A model generated the notes under the pieces. That model did no database searches. It saw nothing but the letters and a program-made list of their open reading frames with translations, and was not told the DNA's origin. DNA of 8,062 bases from a bacterium (GTDB taxonomy: Bacteria > UBP14 > UBA6098 > B30-G16). The translations under genes were made by a program, and so were the position numbers. The stretch spans positions 1 through 8,062 of the forward strand of contig JALTEE010000220.1 in the NCBI GenBank assembly GCA_027007865.1. Reading direction: 5' to 3'. How positions within the stretch are numbered: position 1 is the first letter of the stretch; each line of letters begins with the position of its first letter. This document shows positions 1-5,939 of the stretch, one piece after another.

Positions 1-120
1 GTATGATAATATTTTCACTACTTGCTATTCCCTTGATATTCATAATGATACGGGGAATTTAATGTGTGAGTAAAATTGGGATTTTTGATTTTTTGAACCA
101 AAACAAAATTCGATTTTCAC

Positions 121-148
121 TTGTTTAATGGGAAAAGCGTTTTATACT
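121..148 (+). promoter_or_regulatory. Putative sigma-70-type promoter of the HD-tsaE-rng operon
   Basis: A TTGTTT box (121-126) and a TATACT box (143-148) are separated by 16 nt. The -10 matches the consensus at five of six positions, while the -35 is weak. The predicted start near 155 would give a leader of about 60 nt before the ATG at 214. The rest of 1-213 is AT-rich and I see no gene or RNA fold in it. Confidence 0.4.
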
Positions 149-213
149 TGAAGAGTAAGAATTTTATAAACTGAACGGATGCCTATTATAAAAATATCAC
201 AGGAGGAAAATTT

Positions 214-762
214 ATGGAAAAAATCTGGGAGAAAATTCGTCTGCTCGAGGAAATCGGCGATGAGGAACTGCGCGAGAAAGTGAAGAAATGCTTCGAAGAA
301 GCGGTTTTGCGCGGCGGATGGAACGAAGACGATTTGGATAAAATTCCGTTCACACTGTTGATACCGAATTGTCCCATAACATTGCTGGAACATACATCCG
401 CAGTTGCTGAAATCGCACTGCGCAGCGCAGAAACATTGAAAAGTATGTATCCGAAATTTAGATACGAGCGTGATGTTTTGCTCGCCGGCGCGATACTTCA
501 CGATGTCGGAAAATTTTTGGAATATACGAAATCGAAAGATGGCAAGATAGTGAAAAGTTCGCTGGGCAAGATTTTGCGCCATCCGTTTTCGGGCGCGGCG
601 CTCGCATACGAAATGCGCCTTCCCGACGAGGTCGTTCATATAATCGCCGTTCACGCTCACGAAGGGGACAATGGCTATCGAACATCGGAAGCAATTCTCG
701 TGAACAAGGCGGATTTTATCACATTCGACACGATTAGAAAATTTTTAGAAGAACATTCATAA
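214..762 (+). CDS. HD-domain metal-dependent phosphohydrolase
   Basis: This 182-residue soluble protein carries a metal-binding HD domain. Visible candidate ligands are His60 (LLEHTSAVAE), the His96-Asp97 pair in AILHDVGKF, His123 (RHPFSGAA), His142 and His147/His149 (HIIAVHAHEGD), and Asp167 (NKADF). The HDVGK motif with extra histidines before the final Asp resembles the HDIG-type subgroup, which can bind two metals. HD proteins hydrolyse phosphate esters of nucleotides and related compounds, but the substrate here cannot be read from the sequence. The N-terminal ~45 residues are charged and helical and I do not recognise them. The start is supported by a perfect AGGAGG at 201-206, 7 nt before the ATG. 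The gene is first in an operon with tsaE and rng, which hints at, but does not prove, a link to RNA or nucleotide metabolism. Confidence 0.85.
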   Translation: MEKIWEKIRLLEEIGDEELREKVKKCFEEAVLRGGWNEDDLDKIPFTLLIPNCPITLLEHTSAVAEIALRSAETLKSMYPKFRYERDVLLAGAILHDVGKFLEYTKSKDGKIVKSSLGKILRHPFSGAALAYEMRLPDEVVHIIAVHAHEGDNGYRTSEAILVNKADFITFDTIRKFLEEHS

Positions 763-769
763 GTATAAA

Positions 770-1207
770 ATGTTTCGCAGAGAATTTTTTACAAAATCCG
801 CCGATGAAACAGAAAAATTTGGCGAAAAATTCGCATCGGAAATCGAACAGGGCGATGTTTTGCTGCTATATGGCGAACTCGGCGCGGGAAAAACGACATT
901 AACGAGAGGAATATGCCGTGCATTCGGTGTGAACATTGTAAAAAGTCCGTCGTTTGTCATCGTCAATATATACGACGGCAATTTTACGATATACCATATC
1001 GACCTGTATCGAGTGAAAGAGCTCGACCCCGACACAGCAGGCGAGATAATGGAATATCTTTGGAGCGGCGACGGCATATCGATAGTCGAATGGGCGGATA
1101 GACTTACGAATGAAGTCGTTCCCAAAAATGCAATGAAAATTTATATCGGAAGAGTGTCGGAAAACGAACGAAAAATTGTAATCGAGGCTGAAAATGAAAA
1201 ACACTAA
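770..1207 (+). CDS. tsaE: TsaE, tRNA threonylcarbamoyladenosine (t6A) biosynthesis ATPase
   Basis: TsaE is the small P-loop ATPase that works with TsaD and TsaB to place threonylcarbamoyl on A37 of ANN-decoding tRNAs in the cytoplasm. The protein has 145 residues, close to the usual family length. Seen in order: the Walker A loop GELGAGKTT (35-43, catalytic Lys41); the family motif SPSF (59-62) where most members have SPTF; HIDLYR (76-81); and VEWAD (106-110), matching the family's IVEWP/A Walker B-like stretch. It starts 7 nt after the HD gene stop, with only a poor ribosome binding site, so coupling to upstream translation is likely. Its last codons overlap the start of rng by 14 nt. The pairing with rng places two RNA-related functions on one transcript. 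Confidence 0.93.
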   Translation: MFRREFFTKSADETEKFGEKFASEIEQGDVLLLYGELGAGKTTLTRGICRAFGVNIVKSPSFVIVNIYDGNFTIYHIDLYRVKELDPDTAGEIMEYLWSGDGISIVEWADRLTNEVVPKNAMKIYIGRVSENERKIVIEAENEKH

Positions 1208-2726
1208 TCAAATAGTAGTAAATGTTCAACTGCACGAAAGGCGCGTCGCCGTTCTGGAAGACGAAAAACTCGTCGAGTTGATGATAGAGCGCGCCGACCA
1301 GCGCAGAATGGTTGGAAATATTTATAAAGGTATTGTGGAAAATGTCATTCCTGGTTTGCAAGCGGCATTTATAGAAATCGGTATTCCGAAGCGCGCTTTT
1401 TTGCACATTCGCGATATTTCAAAATTCGACCCGTTCGCCGATTCCGAGATGGACGACGACGACGAATCGCTGCACCAGCCGCAGGCATCGCAATATGGAA
1501 TGCAGATTCAGAAAATTTTGCACAAAGGACAGGAATTGCTCGTGCAAATCGTCAAGGAGCCAATCGGCACGAAAGGCGCGCGATGCACCACACAGTTGAG
1601 CATCGCAGGCAGATATCTCGTGATAATTCCCGGCGCAAAGCACATCGGCGTTTCGCGGAAAATACGCGATAGAAGCGAGCGATACCGATTGAGAAAAACC
1701 GTCGCAGCGCTCAAACCGCAAGAATTCGGTGTCATCGTTCGGACAATTGCAAAAGGACGCTCCACAGAAGATATAAAACAAGATTTGGAACAGCTCGAAC
1801 AGGCATGGCAAAAAATTGTCCAGCGGGCAAAATCGCTTCCAACAGGCTCTCTTGTATTTCGCGATGCGGGACTCATTCCCGCTCTTGTGCGAGACCAGTT
1901 CTCCTCCGATGTGGATAAATTCACTATCGACGACGAGGATGAATACAAGAAAATCGTGGACTATGTCGGTCAAGTTGCGCCGGAACTCGTTGATAGAATA
2001 GAACTTTACGCTAAAAAAGCGCCGATATTCGACCATTTCAAAATCGAAAAGCAAATCGACGATATGATGCGCCGTGCCGTGCAACTTCCCGACGGTGGAG
2101 AAATCGTTATCGACCAAACAGAAGCGCTGACAGCGATAGATGTCAATTCAAAAAGGTTCATCGGCAAAAAACAACTCGAGGACACGGTGCTAAAAGTGAA
2201 CCTCCAAGCGCTCGAAGAAATAGCGCGGCAACTGCGATTGCGGGACATCGGCGGAATTATTGCAGTCGATTTCATCGATATGACGCGCGCCGAAAATATC
2301 CAGAAAGTCGAGCGAGCGTTCTTGGATGCGCTCCGCAAAGACCGTGCGCATACGAAGATGCTCCCCGTGAATGCTTTCGGAATGATTATCCTGACGAGAC
2401 AGCGCATTCAGCAGTCCGTCTTTTCGCGTATTACGGACAATTGCCCCGTTTGCCGTGGCGTCGGCAGAATATTTTCGCCCAGCACGATGGTGGCAAACAT
2501 CGAAAGATGGCTCATTCACGCAAAGAGAAATTTTTCAGGAAATGCGATGATACTCGTTCACCCGTCCGTTGCAGAAGAATTCTTTTCCGACGGCAGCGAG
2601 AGAATCGACGATTTCAAAAGCGCTTATGGAATAAAACTCACCGTTTTCGCAGATGCTTCCGTTCCGCCGGAAAATTTTAGAATCATCGATGCAAAAACAG
2701 GCGAAGATATTACGAAGAAATATTGA
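1194..2726 (+). CDS. rng: Ribonuclease E/G family endoribonuclease (RNase G-like)
   Basis: This is a single-strand-specific endoribonuclease for rRNA maturation and mRNA turnover. Its 510 residues match RNase G-sized proteins (E. coli RNase G has 489), so the long C-terminal scaffold of RNase E is absent. The N-terminal S1 RNA-binding domain spans about 35-125 (GNIYKGIVENVIPGLQAAF) and holds an acidic insertion at 82-92. The catalytic metal site is visible as Asp316 in AIDVNS and Asp359 in AVDFIDM. The Zn-link is CPVC (Cys417 and Cys420), used in this family for dimer or tetramer formation. The residue set looks complete, so the enzyme should be active. The ATG at 1194 lies inside tsaE and is preceded by GAGG (1185-1188), and the N-terminus aligns with the family from the first strand. 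It is the last gene of the operon. Confidence 0.95.
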   Translation: MKNTNQIVVNVQLHERRVAVLEDEKLVELMIERADQRRMVGNIYKGIVENVIPGLQAAFIEIGIPKRAFLHIRDISKFDPFADSEMDDDDESLHQPQASQYGMQIQKILHKGQELLVQIVKEPIGTKGARCTTQLSIAGRYLVIIPGAKHIGVSRKIRDRSERYRLRKTVAALKPQEFGVIVRTIAKGRSTEDIKQDLEQLEQAWQKIVQRAKSLPTGSLVFRDAGLIPALVRDQFSSDVDKFTIDDEDEYKKIVDYVGQVAPELVDRIELYAKKAPIFDHFKIEKQIDDMMRRAVQLPDGGEIVIDQTEALTAIDVNSKRFIGKKQLEDTVLKVNLQALEEIARQLRLRDIGGIIAVDFIDMTRAENIQKVERAFLDALRKDRAHTKMLPVNAFGMIILTRQRIQQSVFSRITDNCPVCRGVGRIFSPSTMVANIERWLIHAKRNFSGNAMILVHPSVAEEFFSDGSERIDDFKSAYGIKLTVFADASVPPENFRIIDAKTGEDITKKY

Positions 2727-2757
2727 TAGTCAATAGTTTCGAGTTCAAAGTTCCGCA

Positions 2758-2880
2758 TCATACCGTGACTGTTCCTCGCACGGGGTCGCCGAACGAACCC
2801 AAGCGCATTTTGCCATCGAACCACTGCGCTTCGGCGAGCCCGAGCAGCGACATCTCTGTCTCGCACAGCCAGTGCGCTAT
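2758..2880 (-). other. Possible gene remnant (open reading frame without a start) between convergent genes
   Basis: On the minus strand one frame stays open from the end of the repeat-protein gene to a TGA at 2758-2760. It reads as a protein-like tail with pieces such as AHWLCETEMSLLGLAEAQWF and DGKMRLGSFGDPVRGTVTV. The stretch is clearly richer in GC than the DNA around it. There is no convincing ribosome site, and the only internal Met gives 31 residues. It may be the C-terminal remnant of an unrelated gene, or chance. The fragment SIAQIA...GLAEAQ faintly recalls the C-terminal helices of ComM/Mg-chelatase-like ATPases, but this is too weak to name. A 5-bp GC hairpin (2862-2876) sits at the repeat-gene stop and lacks a T-tract. 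Confidence 0.2.
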
Positions 2881-4574
2881 TTGAGCAATACTGCGCGCTT
2901 GGTGATTATCCGGTCGCCGATTGTTGCTTTTATCAAATATATTCCTGATGGGGTTGATTTATCGGGATGCCAAATATAAACCCCCTGATCTGAACCCCCT
3001 GAAACCTTCGCTGACGCTCGGTTTCTGTCCCCCTTATTAAGGGGGACAGACAAACGCAGTGAGTAGGGGGTTGCAACAACATTCCCCCGCAAATCGTAGA
3101 TCTCAACCGTTCCATCAACAAGGGAGCATGCTCCCTTGTTGATACCGGACAGCGTGATTGCGCACGATGAATTGAACGGATTGGGATATGCGCTGATTGT
3201 ATAGGCAAGGGGTTGCAACCCATTGTTATCATCGCTTATTCCTTCTTCCGGCGACAACTTCACTACCCAATAATCTCCCCAGTCGTTGTATCCGCTGACA
3301 TCGCCATCATTGGAATAAGAATATCCCGCCACGATGAACCCGCCATCGGATGTCTGTTGAATGGAAGTCGCATCATCATTAGCACTTCCGCCGAGAGATT
3401 TCTGGCAAACAATGTCGCCCGCAGCATTCAACTTAACTACCCAATAATCCATCATGCCGTGATGTCCGCTGACATCGCCATCATTGGAGTCGGACCATCC
3501 CGCCACTATGAACCCGCCATCGGATGTCTGTTGAATGGAAGCCGCCCAATCCTCATCACTTCCGCCGAGGCTTCTCTGCCAAACAATAGTGCCCGCAGAG
3601 TCCAATTTCACTACCCAATAATCGCCTCTGCCGTGGTTTCCGCTGACATCGCCGTCATTGGAATAAGAATATCCCGCCACGATGAACCCGCCATCGGATG
3701 TCTGTTGAATGGAAGCCGCTTCATCATAACCACTTCCGCCAAGACATTTTTGCCAGACAATGTCGCCAGTAGAATTCAACTTCACTACCCAATAATCAGG
3801 AGAACCTGGCATTCCGTGGTTTCCGCTGACATCGCCATCATTAGAATAAGAATATCCCGCCACGATGAACCCACCATCTGATGTCTGTTGAACGGAATAC
3901 GCCTCATCACGAGCACTTCCGCCGAGGCTTCTCTGCCACTCGATATCACCCGATGAACTCAACTTCACTATCCAATAATCATAATATGGGTAACCTGTGC
4001 TTCCGTGATGTCCGCTGATATCGCCATCATTGGAACTGGAATATCCCGCCACGATGAACCCACCATCTGATGTCTGTTGAATAGAATGCGCTTTATCATA
4101 ATCACTTCCGCCGAGACATTTCTGCCAGACAATATCGTCCACGGAATTCAACTTCACTACCCAATAATCATAAGTCGGATTTCCATCAGAATCATATCCT
4201 TCATGCCATCCGCTGACATCGCCATCATTGGAACTGGAATATCCCGCCACGATGTATCCGCCATCAGATGTCTGTTGAATGGAATACGCTTCATCATAAT
4301 CACTTCCGCCGAGACATTTCTGGCACTCGATATCGCCCGATGAATTCAACTTCACTACCCAATAATCCCTACAGTCGTGCCATCCGCTGACATCGCCATC
4401 ATTGGACCATGAATATCCCGCCACGATGTATCCACCATCAGATGTCTGTTGAATGGAATGCGCTTCATCATCATCACTTCCGCCGAGGCATTTTTGCCAC
4501 TCGATAGTCGGCTGGGCAAGGCACACGGCGGCAAAAAGGAAAAAAGCCAGTGCAAAAATGATTGTGTTTTTCAT
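2877..4574 (-). CDS. Secreted seven-repeat (beta-propeller-like) protein with T9SS-type C-terminal sorting domain
   Basis: This 565-residue protein begins with a signal peptide (hydrophobic 4-20, likely cleavage after CLA20). Residues ~26-444 are seven repeats of about 60 residues with the pattern W-Q-K-C-LGGS, D-x-A-x-SIQQTSDGG, IVAGYSxSNDGDVSG, then YWVVKL. Seven beta-rich repeats suggest a seven-bladed propeller, which is an inference. A Thr/Ser-rich hinge leads to a sorting domain with YPNPFNSS (463-470), VEIYDLRGNVV, and a final GIYLIKATIGDRIITKRAVLLK-like end. This layout is typical of surface or secreted proteins of FCB-group bacteria exported by the Por/type IX system. Binding partner and role are unknown. 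Two palindromic sequences are translated inside the sorting domain (residues ~478-487 and ~501-528), where relatives normally run uninterrupted from VEIYDLRG to the IWxPDKS strand. The ATG has only a weak AAGAAA upstream. The long plus-strand ORFs opposite this gene come from its repeats. Confidence 0.85.
   Translation of the reverse strand: MKNTIIFALAFFLFAAVCLAQPTIEWQKCLGGSDDDEAHSIQQTSDGGYIVAGYSWSNDGDVSGWHDCRDYWVVKLNSSGDIECQKCLGGSDYDEAYSIQQTSDGGYIVAGYSSSNDGDVSGWHEGYDSDGNPTYDYWVVKLNSVDDIVWQKCLGGSDYDKAHSIQQTSDGGFIVAGYSSSNDGDISGHHGSTGYPYYDYWIVKLSSSGDIEWQRSLGGSARDEAYSVQQTSDGGFIVAGYSYSNDGDVSGNHGMPGSPDYWVVKLNSTGDIVWQKCLGGSGYDEAASIQQTSDGGFIVAGYSYSNDGDVSGNHGRGDYWVVKLDSAGTIVWQRSLGGSDEDWAASIQQTSDGGFIVAGWSDSNDGDVSGHHGMMDYWVVKLNAAGDIVCQKSLGGSANDDATSIQQTSDGGFIVAGYSYSNDGDVSGYNDWGDYWVVKLSPEEGISDDNNGLQPLAYTISAYPNPFNSSCAITLSGINKGACSLVDGTVEIYDLRGNVVATPYSLRLSVPLNKGDRNRASAKVSGGSDQGVYIWHPDKSTPSGIYLIKATIGDRIITKRAVLLK
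2993..3072 (+). repeat. Palindromic mobile-looking element, copy 1, inserted in frame in the repeat-protein gene
   Basis: The unit starts with AACCCCCT (2993-3000; a second AACCCCCT lies at 2979-2986) and ends with the inverse AGGGGGTT (3065-3072). Its core is a perfect 27-bp palindrome, 3024-3050, with 13-bp arms around T3037 (arm: TCTGTCCCCCTTA). A left-side motif, ACCTTCGCTGACGCTC, precedes the core. The same parts in the same order, on the opposite strand, form copy 2 at 4618-4706. It adds about 27 codons to the host protein without a stop. Confidence 0.75.
3114..3143. repeat. Perfect 30-bp palindrome inside a coding region
   Basis: Bases 3114-3128 (ATCAACAAGGGAGCA) are followed at once by their exact reverse complement (3129-3143), with no loop. 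It is read in frame as INKGACSLVD in the sorting domain of the repeat protein, between ITLSG and GTVEIYDL. A second small palindromic element, unrelated in sequence to the CCCCCTTA family, is likely. Confidence 0.8.
3245..4499 (-). repeat. Seven tandem coding repeats (~160-190 bp each)
   Basis: The propeller-coding region is built of seven direct DNA repeats. Stretches such as the one coding for IQQTSDGG and for VAGYS are nearly identical at nucleotide level between units, for instance GGATGTCTGTTGAATGGA on the plus strand. Units differ mostly in a short variable loop after DVSG, which ranges from 5 to about 15 residues. Such near-identity allows copy-number change by recombination. Confidence 0.85.
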
Positions 4575-4589
4575 AAGAAAATTTCTTGT

Positions 4590-4619
4590 TTAATAGTTTT
4601 TGGGTTTTTTCGGTTTCAA
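4590..4619 (-). promoter_or_regulatory. Putative promoter of the repeat-protein gene
   Basis: Read on the minus strand: TTGAAA (4619-4614), an 18-nt spacer, then TATTAA (4595-4590), which is 15 nt before the ATG. The distance leaves a very short leader. The first two bases of the -35 box are the terminal TT of palindromic element copy 2, so the element may have created or altered this promoter. Confidence 0.4.
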
Positions 4620-4805
4620 CCCCCTAATTTGCTCCGTTTCACTTTGCAAATTTGTCCCCCTTATCAAGGGGGACAGACCTTGAGCGTAGCGAAAGGTTGG
4701 GGGGTTAGATAGAAAAGCCACCTTCACCAACCCCGATATATCGGGAACGGCGAAAAGACGGCGTAAATTCGATTGGGATGATATTTTGGCTCGCAGGGTT
4801 TTCAT
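4590..4805 (-). CDS. Small hypothetical ORF behind a copied promoter and strong ribosome site
   Basis: The ORF has 71 codons starting MKTLRAKISSQSNLRR. It is preceded by a perfect AGGAGG ending 8 nt before the ATG and by a good promoter at 4827-4854, so the start is well equipped. The first 14 residues match the leader ORF at 5940-6083 (MKILRSQIPSQANL). The second half is simply the translation of the palindromic element (SPLIRGT) and runs into the promoter of the repeat-protein gene. It has no domain, no signal peptide and no clear relative. It is either an expressed short peptide whose end was replaced by the element, or a dead leader that keeps its start signals. Confidence 0.3.
   Translation of the reverse strand: MKTLRAKISSQSNLRRLFAVPDISGLVKVAFLSNPPTFRYAQGLSPLIRGTNLQSETEQIRGLKPKKPKNY
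4618..4706 (-). repeat. Palindromic mobile-looking element, copy 2
   Basis: This is the same element as at 2993-3072 in opposite orientation: AACCCCCT (4618-4625) at one end and GGGGGGTT (4699-4706) at the other. The core has 10-bp perfect arms, TGTCCCCCTT (4653-4662) and AAGGGGGACA (4666-4675), around ATC. The side motif on the minus strand is ACCTTTCGCTACGCTCAAGG, itself a small hairpin. A separate 14-bp palindrome, CCCGATATATCGGG, follows at 4732-4745. Confidence 0.75.
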
Positions 4806-4826
4806 TTTGTTTTCCTCCTGCCTGAA

Positions 4827-4854
4827 AAGATAATGAGGGATTTGGTTTTGTCAA
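4827..4854 (-). promoter_or_regulatory. Outer-type promoter, copy A
   Basis: Minus strand: TTGACA (4854-4849), 16 nt, TATCTT (4832-4827), then TTCAGGCAGGAGG and the ATG at 4805. The TATCTT-TTCAGGCAGG block is the same as in copies at 5425-5452 and 6107-6134. The -35 lies 27 nt after the stop of the first toxin gene. Here it drives no toxin-antitoxin pair, only the small ORF and possibly the repeat-protein gene. Confidence 0.65.
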
Positions 4855-4881
4855 GGAGGAAAACTGAAGTAGTAATGAATG

Positions 4882-5148
4882 CTAACGATATACATTCTTG
4901 CGTGCTCCGATTTTTTTCACAAGTATGTATTTTTTGCTGAAATCTACTTTTATGACAATTCTTAATTTACCATATCGAATTCGATAGCAACCTTTCCATT
5001 TTCCCGAAAGCTTTATTACATCGCTTGTTGTATCAATACCTTTAACAGAATCGATGAAGCTATCGAGCAAGTTAAAAAGCGTATCCTCTGACAACAGACC
5101 GGATTTGATTTTCTTATCTGCCTGATTGCTCAGAGCCACTTGGTACAT
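4882..5148 (-). CDS. RelE/ParE-family toxin of TA module 1
   Basis: This 88-residue basic protein has the toxin-fold signature: an N-terminal strand and helix pair, then LSGKWKGCYRIRYGKLRIVI (47-66) and a C-terminal GARKNVYR. In the RelE/ParE superfamily the YRIR-x-G-x-(L/Y)R strands and the C-terminal basic/Tyr end form the active face. RelE cleaves mRNA at the ribosome and ParE inhibits gyrase, and the sequence does not tell which applies. It is closest in this window to the toxin at 6684-6971 (KGAYRIRVGKLRLII, ending GDVYR). Its start ATG shares one base with the antitoxin stop (TAATG), so translation is coupled. It is the last gene of its operon. Confidence 0.82.
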   Translation of the reverse strand: MYQVALSNQADKKIKSGLLSEDTLFNLLDSFIDSVKGIDTTSDVIKLSGKWKGCYRIRYGKLRIVIKVDFSKKYILVKKIGARKNVYR

Positions 5149-5363
5149 TATTCTCGCTCCATGATTATGACTCTTGCGACATCGTCTTCGCCCGGGTCTT
5201 CGCCGAACATTTCCTCGATTTCTCGCTGCTCCTCATCTGTGGCGGACGGAATAAGCCTTAGCATGAGTTCCATAAATTTGTGGTCAAATTCTTCCTCGAC
5301 CGCTTTATGGACAGCTTTTTCTATCAGTTCGCCCAGTTTTATTTCATCGATAGCTATGGGCAT
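5148..5363 (-). CDS. Antitoxin of TA module 1
   Basis: This 71-residue acidic protein is predicted to be mostly helical. It begins MPIAIDEIKLGELIEKAV and contains the stretch LMLRLIPSATDEEQREIEEMFG (33-54). It has the size and position of an antitoxin that wraps the toxin encoded directly after it. It is clearly related to the module 4 antitoxin (LILRSIPYVSDEEQAELEKKFG), and their toxins are related too, so modules 1 and 4 form one family. No DNA-binding domain is obvious. The start is preceded by AAGGGGAAG, a usable ribosome site. A 15-codon leader ORF (5354-5401) overlaps the start. Confidence 0.78.
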   Translation of the reverse strand: MPIAIDEIKLGELIEKAVHKAVEEEFDHKFMELMLRLIPSATDEEQREIEEMFGEDPGEDDVARVIIMERE

Positions 5364-5401
5364 CTCTTCCCCTTGAATATTTTGGTGTGCATGTTCTTCA
5401 T
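5354..5401 (-). CDS. 15-codon leader ORF overlapping the module 1 antitoxin start
   Basis: The ORF reads MKNMHTKIFKGKRCP and stops at TAG (5356-5354), ten bases into the antitoxin gene in another frame. It lies at the same place relative to the outer promoter as the MK-x-LR ORFs at 4590-4805 and 5940-6083, and shares the MKxxxxKI start and the AAAACAAA-ATG context. Termination over the antitoxin start could couple the two translations. Expression is not shown. It may only be a leftover of the cassette. Confidence 0.3.
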   Translation of the reverse strand: MKNMHTKIFKGKRCP

Positions 5402-5424
5402 TTTGTTTTCCTTACCTGCCTGAA

Positions 5425-5452
5425 AAGATAATGGAAGGTTGGCTTGTGTCAA
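5425..5452 (-). promoter_or_regulatory. Outer-type promoter, copy C (drives TA module 1)
   Basis: Minus strand: perfect TTGACA (5452-5447), 16 nt, TATCTT (5430-5425). The -35 starts 8 nt after the stop of the module 2 toxin. The block from the toxin end through TTCAGGCAGGTAAG is nearly identical to copy B at 6107-6134. No terminator is visible before it, so readthrough from module 2 is also likely. Confidence 0.7.
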
Positions 5453-5460
5453 GAGGAATG

Positions 5461-5721
5461 TCATTTTTTATAAGCGCCGCCTCTGGTTGAAATCCTGAAT
5501 ATAAAATAGGTGTTATCTTCAGTTATTGCAGTAAAAAGAACTCGGTATTTACCAAGTCGTATGCGATAGACATTTTTTTCACCTTTGACAGGCTTTATAT
5601 CGATGAGTTCCCGTTTGGTAAGCTTTTTAAGAATAATATCGATATTTCTGCGGTAACCTATGGGCAATTTTTGATATTGCTTGTGTGCTTCATCGGAAAA
5701 TACTATTCTCCAGCCTGCCAT
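5461..5721 (-). CDS. RelE-family toxin of TA module 2
   Basis: This 86-residue toxin opens with WRIVFSDEAHKQYQKLP (4-20), a classic RelE-type first strand and helix. It continues with IKPVKGEKNVYRIRLGKYRV (42-61) and ends with ISTRGGAYKK. The VYRIRLGKYRVLF strand and C-terminal Arg80/Tyr84 are where RelE mRNA-interferase residues sit, so ribosome-dependent mRNA cleavage is the likeliest activity, by family analogy. Its start lies within the antitoxin gene (19-nt overlap). Its last codons (TATAAAAAATGA) and the next six bases are identical to the end of the module 3 toxin gene. Confidence 0.85.
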   Translation of the reverse strand: MAGWRIVFSDEAHKQYQKLPIGYRRNIDIILKKLTKRELIDIKPVKGEKNVYRIRLGKYRVLFTAITEDNTYFIFRISTRGGAYKK

Positions 5722-5903
5722 TTTATCACCCGACCTTGCCGATATTCTCTCATCCCCTTTTCCATGCTCTTGCGCTCGGCGGCAGAAAGCGGAGATGTAT
5801 CACTCACGACGAAAACATGCTCAAAAATATATTTTCTTGTTCTATCATCAAGACTACGCAAGAACTCGACGAGCGCATCTAATGACATTGTTGCTGTTGG
5901 CAT
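5703..5903 (-). CDS. Antitoxin of TA module 2
   Basis: This 66-residue protein begins MPTATMSLDALVEFLRSLDD and ends with REYRQGRVIKWQAGE. It is charged and mostly helical, and lies directly before and overlapping a RelE toxin. Its body is unlike the antitoxins of modules 1 and 4, yet it shares the first residues MPTAT and the ribosome site with module 4, because the copied upstream cassette extends into the coding start. GGAG lies 9 nt before the ATG. I do not recognise a named antitoxin family with certainty. Confidence 0.75.
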   Translation of the reverse strand: MPTATMSLDALVEFLRSLDDRTRKYIFEHVFVVSDTSPLSAAERKSMEKGMREYRQGRVIKWQAGE

Positions 5904-5939
5904 AGTTACAATCTCCTATTTGATATTGCATAATATCCG

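Noticed and set aside
142..660. 172-residue minus-strand ORF opposite the HD gene
   Set aside because: Composition is rich in Phe, Cys and Gln as expected of an antisense frame, and the plus strand has clear HD motifs and an AGGAGG site.
1419..2117. 232-residue minus-strand ORF inside rng
   Set aside because: It is a shadow of a well-conserved RNase G frame with catalytic residues. It has no recognisable domain.
2721..2735. Terminator after rng (TATTGA-TAG-TCAATA)
   Set aside because: The inverted repeat has only a 6-bp AT-rich stem and no following T-run. It overlaps the stop codon and is probably chance.
3213..3881. 222-residue plus-strand ORF opposite the repeat-protein gene
   Set aside because: Its own repeated sequence mirrors the seven repeats on the minus strand. 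It lacks a ribosome site, and the minus frame has a signal peptide and sorting domain.
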